Source of the DNA: Porticoccus sp.
GTDB taxonomy: Bacteria > Pseudomonadota > Gammaproteobacteria > Pseudomonadales > Porticoccaceae
NCBI GenBank assembly: GCA_018066715.1
Contig: JAGPWA010000115.1
Location: 1 to 39,846, forward strand
DNA: 39,846 nucleotides
Direction: 5' to 3'
A model generated the notes under the pieces. It did no database searches. It worked only from the letters and a program-made list of their open reading frames with translations, and was not told the origin of the DNA. Shown in pieces: positions 1 to 8,575 of this stretch. The translations under genes were made by a program, and so were the position numbers. Every line of letters starts with the position of its first letter. Positions within the stretch are counted from its first letter, which is position 1.

Positions 1-1064
1 TGGCCGAGATCAAAGAAGTGCATGTGTCAGATCGTGGTCATATTGGGAATACCCGTCTGCATGCTGCTGAGCAAAATTTACCAGCACTGGGCTACGTGGT
101 GGAAAACCAGTGGTTGGGTTTGGTGCTAATGGAGGCACTCCAGCAGGCACCCGGTGTTGATATTATCGCACCAGCCCAGGTTGCTAGTGTTCGCCCGGCT
201 CGGGGGGGTATGACGCTTTCACTGTCTGGTTCTGAAGTAAGCCCAGAACTAAAGCAAGAACTAAAACAAGAATTAAGCGCAAAGCTTTTGGTGGTGGCCG
301 ATGGAGCCCAGTCTCGTACTCGAGAGATGCTGGGCATTGATGCGACGACCAGGGACTATGGCCAGGTGGCGCTGGTGACGAATATTTCCTTACAACAGGA
401 TCACCAAGGCGTTGCCTACGAACGTTTTACAGATTCAGGCCCTATGGCCATGCTGCCACTACAGCCGGTAGATAATGAGCATCGCTCTGCCCTAGTGTGG
501 ACCCTGCCACCAGAGCGTGCGGCTGAGATGATGGAAGCCTCAGATGAGGTGTTTTTAGCCGAATTACAGGATCGGTTTGGCCATCGGCTGGGGCAATTTC
601 AGCGGGTAGGTACCCGTCACAGTTACCCCATTCGTTTGATCACCAGCAATGAGCAGGTTCGCAGCCATGTCGTGGTGGTGGGCAATGCCGCTCATTCACT
701 GCATCCAGTAGCTGGGCAGGGTTTTAACCTCGCACTGCGGGATGTGGCGGTGCTTGCCAATGAACTGGCCACATCAGTTGGCGATGAGGCTCTAGCTCTA
801 GGTCAGTTGTCAGTGCTACAGAACTACCTCAAACAACAGCAGGCCGACCAGAAGCAAACAATTTTACTGAGTGATTTGTTACCAAAAGTATTTGGTATTG
901 ATTCATCCCCCGTCGCCTTAGCTCGAAACCTCGGTTTGTTGGCGCTGGATACCGTGCCGCTTTTACGCCACCAGTTTGCCAGGTTGGGCATGGGGCTTGA
1001 GACTCGCGGAGCGCCACAGGTAGCAAAAAGAACATCGGCAGTGGGAAGGCAAAATAATGGCTGA
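1..1064 (+). CDS. ubiH: 2-octaprenyl-6-methoxyphenyl hydroxylase (UbiH-like FAD monooxygenase), 5' truncated by window edge
   Basis: Frame is open from nt 3 to the stop at 1064; VHVSDRGHIGNTRL, ALGYVVEN, VVVADGAQSRTRE and GNAAHSLHPVAGQGFNLALRD motifs of the UbiH/UbiF/VisC family. Confidence 0.9.
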   Translation, partial: AEIKEVHVSDRGHIGNTRLHAAEQNLPALGYVVENQWLGLVLMEALQQAPGVDIIAPAQVASVRPARGGMTLSLSGSEVSPELKQELKQELSAKLLVVADGAQSRTREMLGIDATTRDYGQVALVTNISLQQDHQGVAYERFTDSGPMAMLPLQPVDNEHRSALVWTLPPERAAEMMEASDEVFLAELQDRFGHRLGQFQRVGTRHSYPIRLITSNEQVRSHVVVVGNAAHSLHPVAGQGFNLALRDVAVLANELATSVGDEALALGQLSVLQNYLKQQQADQKQTILLSDLLPKVFGIDSSPVALARNLGLLALDTVPLLRHQFARLGMGLETRGAPQVAKRTSAVGRQNNG

Positions 1065-2268
1065 ACATGAATACGATGTGGTGGTGTCTGGTGCTGGGAT
1101 GGTTGGAGCGGCATTTGCCGCCTTACTAGCAACGACTGAGCATGGAAAAAATTTACGGATAGCCGTTCTAGAAGCCCGGCCATTTGTGATGCCTGATTTA
1201 TCAAAAAGCTTTGACCCTCGGGTGGTCGCCCTGACAGCGTTATCTCGGAAATTACTTGAGGATACCGGCGCCTGGGAGCAGATTGCCGCTCGGCGTGTTT
1301 GTCCGTATCAGCGGATGGAAGTGTGGGAGGCCGATGGAACTGGGCATATAGAATTTGATTGTGCTGAAGTACGGCAGCCCAGTTTGGGGCATATTGTCGA
1401 GAATGCGTTGGTTGTCGAGGCCCTGTGGCAGCGGCTTGAAGCACTCGAAAATGTAACACTGCTGTGCCCAGCCACCGTGGTAGATTTGGATCGACAGCCT
1501 GAAGGCGTAGCTATCTCCCTGGCCGATGGCTCCGTCATCAATACTAAACTGTTGGCCGCCGCCGATGGAGCCCAATCAAAAGTTCGAGAACTGTGTGGAT
1601 TGCAGTTGCGTCAGTGGGAGTATGGTCACCATGCCATTGTCACTACCGTCACCACTGAAAAAAATCACGATTTTACGGCTCGGCAGCGATTTTTACCGGA
1701 AGGCCCGTTGGCATTTTTGCCCTTACAAACAGAAACGGGTGATTGTCACCAGTGCTCCATCGTTTGGTCACAACAGGCCGATGTAGCTGAACAGTTAATG
1801 GCACTTGATGATGACGCCTTTTGCGAAACACTGACCCGGGCAGGGGAAAATTGCTTGGGCAATGTGGTCGCCGTGGATAAACGCTACAAAATTCCCCTCA
1901 AGCAACGTCATGCCGTTGATTATGTGGTGCCGGGGGTGGCACTGATGGGCGATGCGGCCCACACCATTCATCCGCTGGCGGGGCAGGGTGTAAACCTTGG
2001 TTTTCAGGATGTGATCGTCTTGGTCGAAGAAGTGGAGAGAGCGGTTAGTCGAGGGCTTTCTCCCGGTGATATGTGGGCATTGGGTCGTTATCAGCGCCGC
2101 CGTAAACCGCATAACCTAGGGACTATGGCCGTGATGGAAGGTTTTAAACGATTGTTTGAAAAGCAGCCCCTACCGGTTCGATTATTACGCAATGACGGGA
2201 TGAATACGGTCAATCGGCTTGGCCCCATAAAGAATTTGATGGTTCGTCAGGCAATGGGGCTTCTTTAG
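1057..2268 (+). CDS. ubiI: UbiH/UbiF/VisC family FAD-dependent ubiquinone hydroxylase (UbiI-like)
   Basis: DVVVSGAGMVGAAFAALLA Rossmann motif, AADGAQSKVRE, GDAAHTIHPLAGQGVNLGFQDV; overlaps the ubiH end by 8 nt. Confidence 0.85.
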   Translation: MAEHEYDVVVSGAGMVGAAFAALLATTEHGKNLRIAVLEARPFVMPDLSKSFDPRVVALTALSRKLLEDTGAWEQIAARRVCPYQRMEVWEADGTGHIEFDCAEVRQPSLGHIVENALVVEALWQRLEALENVTLLCPATVVDLDRQPEGVAISLADGSVINTKLLAAADGAQSKVRELCGLQLRQWEYGHHAIVTTVTTEKNHDFTARQRFLPEGPLAFLPLQTETGDCHQCSIVWSQQADVAEQLMALDDDAFCETLTRAGENCLGNVVAVDKRYKIPLKQRHAVDYVVPGVALMGDAAHTIHPLAGQGVNLGFQDVIVLVEEVERAVSRGLSPGDMWALGRYQRRRKPHNLGTMAVMEGFKRLFEKQPLPVRLLRNDGMNTVNRLGPIKNLMVRQAMGLL

Positions 2269-2403
2269 CCTCCCTACTCGTTAATTCCCTCTTTAGTTTG
2301 AGGTCGATCAGGTTTAGAATTCGCGGCAGTTTAAGTGACACGGCTTTAAGAGCTACAGCTATAAGTAACTAAAGGTTTAACCACCTAGGGTGAGGACACA
2401 ACA

Positions 2404-2793
2404 ATGAGCGCTACCCCCTCCAATTTGAAATATGCCGCCAGCCACGAATGGGCTCGCGATGAAGGTGACGGTACCGTGACCGTGGGTGTTTCTGACCACG
2501 CACAGGATAGTCTAGGCGATGTGGTTTATGTGGAGCTTCCTGAAGTGGGGACTACATTCTCTGCGGGTGATGAAGCCGGTGTCGTTGAATCCGTAAAAGC
2601 CGCCTCAGATATTTATACGCCGATCTCGGGTGAGATTGTGGCGATTAATCCGGCGCTAGAAGATGCACCGGAAACCATCAACGAATCACCTTATGATGCA
2701 GGTTGGTTTTTCAAAATCAAAATGTCTGACCCCTCAGAGCTAGAAAACTTGCTGGATGCTACCGCCTACGAAGCAGCGGCTGAAGAAGAGTAA
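2404..2793 (+). CDS. gcvH: glycine cleavage system protein H
   Basis: [40 protein letters not shown] and [22 protein letters not shown] lipoyl domain signature. Confidence 0.97.
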   Translation: MSATPSNLKYAASHEWARDEGDGTVTVGVSDHAQDSLGDVVYVELPEVGTTFSAGDEAGVVESVKAASDIYTPISGEIVAINPALEDAPETINESPYDAGWFFKIKMSDPSELENLLDATAYEAAAEEE

Positions 2794-2868
2794 CTGCTTC
2801 AGTATTTCCTTTGGCTACATTAAGTAACGGTAAGTTTTACAAAGGAAAACGGATACACTCTTTAAATT

Positions 2869-2895
2869 AAGGCTGCTCATAGGCAGCCTTTTTTA
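2869..2895 (+). terminator. Rho-independent terminator downstream of gcvH
   Basis: aaggctgc-tcatag-gcagcctt followed by a T-run. Confidence 0.8.
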
Positions 2896-2930
2896 TTTTC
2901 TATTCTCTAAATGGTCAGCCAGGAGAAAGC

Positions 2931-4148
2931 ATGCCCACCACTACCCACATGTCGCTAAGACTTAAAAAAGGTGCTGACCGGCGGTTACGCGCGGGCCATC
3001 TGTGGGTGTACAGCAATGAGGTCGATATTGTCGCCACCCCACTCAAGACCATGCCTGTGGGAAGTGAAGTGGTCGTAGAAGATGCCGGTGGAAAATTTGT
3101 CGCCATGGCCACGGTGAACCCTGCCGGTCTGATTTGTGCGAGGCTTTACTCTAGAGTACAAAGCCCTAGCGAGCAGGGTCGAGGGTTGGATCAGCCTTTG
3201 ATCGTTAGTCGCCTACAGCAAGCATTACAATTTCGTGAAGCCTGTTTTGAAAAACCCTATTATCGCGCTATCTTTGGTGATTCGGATTTATTACCGGGTC
3301 TCGTGGTAGACCGCTTTGGTGATTATCTTTCGGCACAGCTAACCACCGCGGCCATGGATCAACGCCGCGATGTGGTGATCGCCGCACTGGATGAAGTGTT
3401 CTCCCCTAAAGGAATTGTGTTTAGAAACCAAGGGCCATTTCGTCAGATGGAGGGACTGCCTGAAGCTGTCGAAGTGGCCGCAGGTGATGTACCAGAGCTA
3501 GTAGAGCTGGAAGAAAACGGCACACGCTTTCTGGCCCCAGTGATGACCGGCCAAAAAACGGGTTGGTTTTACGATCACCGAATAAATCGCCAACAGTTAC
3601 AGAAATTATCCAAAGACAAAACCGTATTAGATGTTTACAGCTACGTGGGTGGCTGGGGTGTTCAGGCGGCGGTAGCTGGGGCCAAAGCGGTGACCTGTGT
3701 CGATGTTTCCGGTGATGCATTAGACCTGGCACAACAAAATGCCGAATTGAACCAGTACAGCGGCCAATTTTCTTGCTTGCAAGGCAAGGCCAATGACATT
3801 ATGAAAGCCTTAATCGATGCTGGGCAAACTTTTGATGTGGTGGTGCTAGATCCGCCGGCCTTTATTAAACGTAAAAAAGATCAACGTCAGGGTGAAAAGG
3901 CCTATCATCAGGCCAATCAGTTGGCGTTAAGATTATTGGCTCCCGGTGGTATCTTGGTGTCAGCATCTTGCTCCATGCATTTACCCCAACAAACATTGAT
4001 GGACGTGGTGAAAACTGCGGCAGCACATCGCCAACGCCAGTTACAAGTATTCTCCATTGGCGGGCAGGGGCCAGACCACCCCATACATCCGGCCATACCA
4101 GAGACGAATTATTTAAAGGCAATTTTTGCCAGAGATATTCAGAATTAG
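2931..4148 (+). CDS. rlmI: class I SAM-dependent rRNA methyltransferase, RlmI-like (PUA + methyltransferase)
   Basis: RLKKGADRRLRAGHLWVYSNEVD PUA start; GDSDLLPGLVVDRFGDYLSAQ; TGWFYDHRINRQ; VLDPPAFIKRKKD. Confidence 0.88.
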   Translation: MPTTTHMSLRLKKGADRRLRAGHLWVYSNEVDIVATPLKTMPVGSEVVVEDAGGKFVAMATVNPAGLICARLYSRVQSPSEQGRGLDQPLIVSRLQQALQFREACFEKPYYRAIFGDSDLLPGLVVDRFGDYLSAQLTTAAMDQRRDVVIAALDEVFSPKGIVFRNQGPFRQMEGLPEAVEVAAGDVPELVELEENGTRFLAPVMTGQKTGWFYDHRINRQQLQKLSKDKTVLDVYSYVGGWGVQAAVAGAKAVTCVDVSGDALDLAQQNAELNQYSGQFSCLQGKANDIMKALIDAGQTFDVVVLDPPAFIKRKKDQRQGEKAYHQANQLALRLLAPGGILVSASCSMHLPQQTLMDVVKTAAAHRQRQLQVFSIGGQGPDHPIHPAIPETNYLKAIFARDIQN

Positions 4149-4174
4149 CAGAAATACTTTTTAATAGGAAATTT

Positions 4175-4411
4175 ATGATGTACACAAATGAAACACTGGA
4201 AGAAATTAAGCTATTAAATCAATTTGATCTTTCATCGGCTTCAACAGGCATCAAGGTCCATTCTCAAGAAGCCTCAGAAGAAGCCATTGCGGCGGCAAAG
4301 CGGCTTTTTGATAAGGGCTTAACCAACCACGTTGATGGTGGCTATCTTACAGATTTAGGTCTGGAAGCAGCGGGCCATGCACAAAGCCTACTGAGAGTGC
4401 TGTCGGCATAA
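4175..4411 (+). CDS. small conserved protein, TIGR02647-like
   Basis: In-frame ATG at 4175 within the longer ORF 3968..4411; MMYTNETLEEIKLLNQFDLSSASTGIKVHSQEASEEAIAAAKRLFDKGLTNHVDGGYLTDLGLEAAGHAQ. Confidence 0.7.
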   Translation: MMYTNETLEEIKLLNQFDLSSASTGIKVHSQEASEEAIAAAKRLFDKGLTNHVDGGYLTDLGLEAAGHAQSLLRVLSA

Positions 4412-4436
4412 TGGCTCCTTAGCTAAACACCTAGCA

Positions 4437-4475
4437 AAGCAGTCTTGTATAAGCGTTGTTATTACAAGACTGCTT
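4437..4475. terminator. bidirectional terminator between convergent genes
   Basis: 13-bp perfect inverted repeat aagcagtcttgta ... tacaagactgctt. Confidence 0.75.
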
Positions 4476-4767
4476 CCAATAACTCCAGCTTAGGTGGGCC
4501 GGCATAAATGCCCTCAGAGGTTTTTCCCGCCCCAGCATGGGCTTTACGGAAAGCCTCTGAACGAGTCCAATCTTCAAAGACAGCTCGGCTTTCCCAAACA
4601 GAATGTGAAACAAAAGGCGTGATGCCGTCTTCGGTCTTTCCGCGTAACAGGTTGAATGACTTAAAGCCTGGGACCTCATTCAAAAAAGAATCACGGCTGC
4701 GCCATACCTCAATAAAGTCATCTTCTCGCCCTTCATTCACCTGAAAGCGATTCATTGCCAGATACAT
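4462..4767 (-). CDS. antibiotic biosynthesis monooxygenase (ABM) domain protein
   Basis: MYLAMNRFQVNEGREDDFIEVWRSRDSFLNEVPGFKSFNLLRG...FVSHSVWESRAVFEDWTRSEAFRKAH fits the ABM/HmoA-type fold. Confidence 0.8.
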   Translation of the reverse strand: MYLAMNRFQVNEGREDDFIEVWRSRDSFLNEVPGFKSFNLLRGKTEDGITPFVSHSVWESRAVFEDWTRSEAFRKAHAGAGKTSEGIYAGPPKLELLEAVL

Positions 4768-5182
4768 AGTTTCACCTTGTACATAATCGTTGGATAACAG
4801 CCGGTGATTATCGAGTAGTGGCGCGGAATATCAAGATTTGTTTCCAAGCGTATTGAGTGGTTGAAGGAAAAATGAGGCCGGCACAGCCGGGGGCAGAAGA
4901 ATAGAGATCGGTGTAAAAAATGACTCTGGGCTCTCAAGCCGGTGAATTGTCCGCTCATCAACCCCCTGCTTATATTGCCTTTGAGCCTTGACCAACCTTG
5001 TGAAGATTAGGGTTAAAAATTTATAACTAATTGTTTTATAACAATAATATGGTATTTTGTTGGTTCGGAGTGAAAAAAGCAAAGGTTGCTTTTTGTACGC
5101 TTACTATTCAAAATAGCGACCATAAAATAGCACTATTTGTTGCTGTGTCATCCAAAGAAAACACAAAAGATCGAGCCTAACG

Positions 5183-5494
5183 ATGAGTAGAAAAAAGAAG
5201 ATTAAAGACCCTTCCATCCAACCAATGTTCCCTATTGGTTCAGACGCAGGGCGAGAAGACCGGGAGAAACTACGGGCGCGCATTCAAAAAATAGATGAGG
5301 ATGCCTCTCAAAAGATTTTTGTACCGTTCTCCGTCAATATGGAACAACGCAAGGCGGCAATAAAGCTTCGCTCTCAAGGCAAAAATATTGTGAGCGGGTT
5401 TCCTGAACAGGTTCCCCATTTCAGTGAGCTCGGGTGCACGCTTTATTTGGTCGAAGAAGAGGGTGAGTTTGTCGTCAGGCCAGTCCCTGAATAG
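5183..5494 (+). CDS. small protein of unassigned family, copy 1 (S1)
   Basis: 103-aa ORF; paralogous to the protein at 7219..7527 (shared GxDAGRED and SQKIFVPFSVNMEQRKAA...LVEE(E/D)GEFVVR). Confidence 0.7.
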   Translation: MSRKKKIKDPSIQPMFPIGSDAGREDREKLRARIQKIDEDASQKIFVPFSVNMEQRKAAIKLRSQGKNIVSGFPEQVPHFSELGCTLYLVEEEGEFVVRPVPE

Positions 5495-5670
5495 GGCGTG
5501 GTGAAGTCATAGTGCTTATTGGCGTGTAGCGACACGAACAAGCTTTAAGCAAAGGGCACTAAGCAAAGGAACTCAAGAAAGAGGGCAGAGACAATGGAAA
5601 GCCACGTTGCCGCCCTTTTTCGTTTTCAGCCTTCTAGCGGTCAGTGTTTTAATTTCCACTCCGGCCATTT

Positions 5671-6090
5671 TTGTTTCCATTCCCTGAAAACCCATGTGCC
5701 AGTAACGTGAAAGACTGTAACCAGTGCGGCAAATGTTGTGTCAAATACAGTAACGGCGGCTTATCTGTATCAGAAAGCGAAATAGAGCTGTGGGAGCTGT
5801 TTAAGCCCGACATCTACCAATATGTCAGCAATGGAAAAATCTGGGTAGACCCAAAAACCGGCGAACAAATAGAGCGGTGCCCCTGGCTACGAAAAGAACC
5901 CAACCAAGAGAAGTACACCTGCGATATTTATTACGACCGCCCCGATGACTGCAAATTTTATCCAGTCACCATCGAGCAAATGGTCAAGGATGAATGCGAG
6001 ATGTTAGAAGAGCGGGACTTGGATAAGCCAAAACAAGCGCAGGTTGCATTAGATAAACTGATGGTAGATAGCCGACCCTCTGTTAAATAA
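5671..6090 (+). CDS. YkgJ-like cysteine-cluster (CxxCxxCC) protein
   Basis: DCNQCGKCCVKYSNGGLSVSESEIEL...RCPWLRKEPNQEKYTCDIYYDRPDDCKFYPV. Confidence 0.85.
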   Translation: MFPFPENPCASNVKDCNQCGKCCVKYSNGGLSVSESEIELWELFKPDIYQYVSNGKIWVDPKTGEQIERCPWLRKEPNQEKYTCDIYYDRPDDCKFYPVTIEQMVKDECEMLEERDLDKPKQAQVALDKLMVDSRPSVK

Positions 6091-6186
6091 AGAGTTTTTA
6101 CCTCTTAAGCGGGACTCTTAGGTTTAAGTGGCTCTATAGTTTTCAGTAAGTAAGTGCCGGCTTGGGGTGCAGGGAAGAAGGGCTGG

Positions 6187-6813
6187 TTAGGCATGAGTGT
6201 CTAATTGGTGCTCGTCATAGCCGTGAGCTACTTCTTGATAGCTACGGATTGCATTTTGACTTTCTTCGTCACTTGTTTCTGAATTAGGTTTTTGTTGTAA
6301 CAACTCCATGCGTGCCTCTGCTGTCATTCGAGCAGCGCTGGCTGCAACGGCGATGTCTTGTCCCGACGGCTGCGCTGGTGCTAACGCGGCCCGACGGATT
6401 TTCTCTCCTTTGGCTAACGTGGCTTGTGGGTCACCTTGAATTGAAGACATGTCTACCTGTACATCGCCACTAACAGCATAGCTTTGTCCATCAGGCCCTG
6501 TCTGAAAAGAAAAATTAGCGCCACCTCTTGCTAGTGCGCCGGCAGCAGCTAGGTGGGCAGCTTCGTGAGCTCGAACAGCTTTATCGGTCTGTTGTAAGTT
6601 CTGTAAATGGCGCAGTTCTTTTGGGTCAAGTTTTTGGCTTTTATCAAATTGAGTCGTTTCACTGGCCGTTTTATCTTTTTTATCTTCCGGTGATACGGGT
6701 TCTTTGATCTCTTTACTAAGCTCGTCAGAAGCCACCTGACGGTTATTTGCAGGCAGTATCAGAGTCGTGTAACGGTAACTTAATGGACCAATCATAATCC
6801 TAGAGTTTAGCAC
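6187..6813 (-). CDS. SprA-like putative metalloprotease-related protein
   Basis: DKAVRAHEAAHLAAAGALARGGANFSFQTGPDGQSYAVSGDVQVDMSSIQGDPQATLAKGEKIRRAALAPAQPSGQDIAVAASA; HEAAH motif. Confidence 0.8.
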   Translation of the reverse strand: MLNSRIMIGPLSYRYTTLILPANNRQVASDELSKEIKEPVSPEDKKDKTASETTQFDKSQKLDPKELRHLQNLQQTDKAVRAHEAAHLAAAGALARGGANFSFQTGPDGQSYAVSGDVQVDMSSIQGDPQATLAKGEKIRRAALAPAQPSGQDIAVAASAARMTAEARMELLQQKPNSETSDEESQNAIRSYQEVAHGYDEHQLDTHA

Positions 6814-6849
6814 ATGATGGTGATATGACAGGTGCTGCCCACCGGGTAG

Positions 6850-7081
6850 CCGAAAGTGACATAGAAGAGCAACCCAACTGCGATAAGGGGCTAACCAAAA
6901 TAAATAGACCAGTGATACGTATAACGACTGACCTGACGACGGAAAGCTCTACCCAGCCACCATAGAGAAAATGGTCAAGGATGAGTGCGAGATGCTAGGC
7001 GTGCAGGGCCTGGATAAGCGAAAATGAGCGCAGGTTGCATTAGATAAGCTAATGCTGGATAGTCGCCCGCCTTGTGAGTAA
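6850..7081 (+). pseudogene. decayed copy of the YkgJ-like gene at 5671..6090
   Basis: 6893..7081 reads in frame as NQNK*TSDTYND*PDDGKLYPATIEKMVKDECEMLGVQGLDKRK*AQVALDKLMLDSRPPCE against NQEKYTCDIYYDRPDDCKFYPVTIEQMVKDECEMLEERDLDKPKQAQVALDKLMVDSRPSVK. In-frame stops at 6905, 6929 and 7025; a short upstream match (ESDIE vs ESEIE) implies an internal deletion. Confidence 0.85.
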
Positions 7082-7218
7082 AGAGCTTTGATTCCTTTGA
7101 TCAGATCTCTTTGTTACGATAGCGGCAAGAAAGAGTGGTGCCTGAGACGGACAGCTTCAGTTTCCACTTATTTTCACGCCCCAATATTTACAATACAAAC
7201 CCAATGCCGAGTATCGAG

Positions 7219-7527
7219 ATGAGTACACATAGAACCAAAGAACAAGCAGCTACAAACCTACAACTGCCTAAAGGCACTGATGCAGGGCGTGAAGACGTAG
7301 ACAAACACCGGGAGCGTTTACAAGAAAGAGAGGCGCTTGCATCTCAAAAGATTTTTGTACCGTTCTCCGTCAATATGGAACAACGCAAGGCGGCAAGACA
7401 GCTTCGGGAAAAAGGAAAAAACCTAGTCTGTGGAACCCCCGGCCAAGAGCCAAATTTTGCATTGCTCGGCTGTTTTCTCCAGCTGGTTGAAGAAGATGGT
7501 GAGTTTGTTGTTAGGTCTACGATTTAA
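7219..7527 (+). CDS. small protein of unassigned family, copy 2 (S2)
   Basis: Paralogue of 5183..5494; ATG at 7219 aligns with the S1 start (an upstream in-frame ATG exists at 7204). Confidence 0.65.
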   Translation: MSTHRTKEQAATNLQLPKGTDAGREDVDKHRERLQEREALASQKIFVPFSVNMEQRKAARQLREKGKNLVCGTPGQEPNFALLGCFLQLVEEDGEFVVRSTI

Positions 7528-7559
7528 CTCGGGTTAAGTGGCAAGGCTTTAATCAATAC

Positions 7560-7590
7560 AAACGGATAGCAAAACCGTTGCTATCCGTTT
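7560..7590 (+). terminator. terminator-like hairpin after S2
   Basis: aaacggatagc-aaaaccgtt-gctatccgttt followed by tggg; strong stem but weak U-tract. Confidence 0.55.
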
Positions 7591-7620
7591 TGGGTATTCG
7601 CACTATTCTGCCACTCAGTG

Positions 7621-7712
7621 TCTCCGCGGCTACCTTCGCAAAATCCCATCTGCATCCGCACGTTTAAAACCTAACAGTGAATCCATAACCACCTGTTCTC
7701 GGTTGAACGAAC
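7621..7712 (-). pseudogene. remnant of hemB 3' end
   Basis: Aligns with 13699..13800 of intact hemB; minus-strand translation FNREQVVMDSLLGFKRADADGIL against [23 protein letters not shown]; 10-bp deletion between two caaaat repeats causes a frameshift. Confidence 0.88.
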
Positions 7713-8030
7713 CTTTTTTCATATTAGAGGACTCTGATCCTCTTTAACGTCGACTTTCAACTCGTGAATGTAAAAAATTACAAGCCATCAGGCTCAGTAT
7801 CAAAGCAGGGAAACTGCTAACACATTGATTTTTTGAGATTATCGATTATGATCAATGGCCTAATGAATAAATAAAAACATTGCACGGAGGCTTGTTTTGT
7901 CGGTAATTTCACTTCTTTGTAAACCTGTTAACCCCTTGACTTTAACGCCAAATCATCAGATTTTTGGTATTAATCTTCCTCAGATACAGAGCCTTCTAGT
8001 TAATAGGCCACTTGGTTTATTAATTAACAG

Positions 8031-8555
8031 TTAGCTGTACGGGAAACTTTATGAGTGTCGAATATAAAATCAATGAGCCAATAAGCACGGATCAATTTAT
8101 AGAGTTGCTTACAAATTCTACTCTAGGCGATCGCCGTCCAATTCAAGATCGTGAATGTATGGAAGGTATGATTTCAAACTCTAATCTTACTGTTAGCGCT
8201 TGGGATTTAGGAAAACTTGTTGGTTTATCTCGATCAGTTACAGATTTTCATTATGCTTGTTACCTTTCCGATTTGGTTGTCGCCGAAAGTCATCAAAAAA
8301 TGGGTATTGGAAAACAATTACAAATTATTACGCAGAGTGAACTTGGGCCTCGTTGTAAATTAATTCTAATAGCCGCTCCATCTGCTAATGAATATTATGA
8401 GCATATTGGTTTCGCAAATAATGAACGTTGCTGGGTACTTGATCGTGATTCGAGCGTGCACAGCTAACAAGGCACTTAAACGGGACTAAAACAGTGGGTT
8501 ACGTTTCGCTTCGCTACTCATTTTAACCCACTATTTTAGTCCGCTTAGTGCGGCG
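8031..8555 (+). mobile_element. integron gene cassette (GNAT gene + attC), no integrase in window
   Basis: Cassette start g|ttagct (8030/8031) is the exact complement of the R''-like agctaac at 8462-8468; ORF starts 20 nt into the cassette; attC with foldable arms; cassette ends at gcg|tta (8555). Confidence 0.75.
8051..8467 (+). CDS. GNAT family N-acetyltransferase
   Basis: YACYLSDLVVAESHQKMGIGKQLQ...LILIAAPSANEYYEHIGF. Confidence 0.9.
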   Translation: MSVEYKINEPISTDQFIELLTNSTLGDRRPIQDRECMEGMISNSNLTVSAWDLGKLVGLSRSVTDFHYACYLSDLVVAESHQKMGIGKQLQIITQSELGPRCKLILIAAPSANEYYEHIGFANNERCWVLDRDSSVHS

Positions 8556-8561
8556 TTATAA
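8462..8561 (+). repeat. attC site (recombination site of gene cassette)
   Basis: agctaac ... gcacttaaacgg / ccgcttagtgc imperfect arms with extra bases on the 5' arm, ... gcgttataa; inner 19-bp stem ggactaaaacagtgggtta (8483-8501) / taacccactattttagtcc (8524-8542) with one mismatch. Confidence 0.8.
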
Positions 8562-8575
8562 GGCTTGATAGAACG

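Noticed and set aside
824-1459. 211-aa minus-strand ORF
   Set aside because: Lies fully antisense to ubiH/ubiI, which have clear family motifs; no recognisable domain.
2269-2403. Possible glycine riboswitch upstream of gcvH
   Set aside because: Could not find the conserved tandem aptamer elements by eye; a Rfam scan would be needed.
3968-4174. N-terminal extension of ORF 3968..4411
   Set aside because: Overlaps the rlmI 3' end in another frame; family-like protein starts at ATG 4175.
7135-7218. Extended N-terminus of S2 from GTG 7135
   Set aside because: Paralogue S1 aligns from ATG 7219; upstream residues look like non-coding flank.
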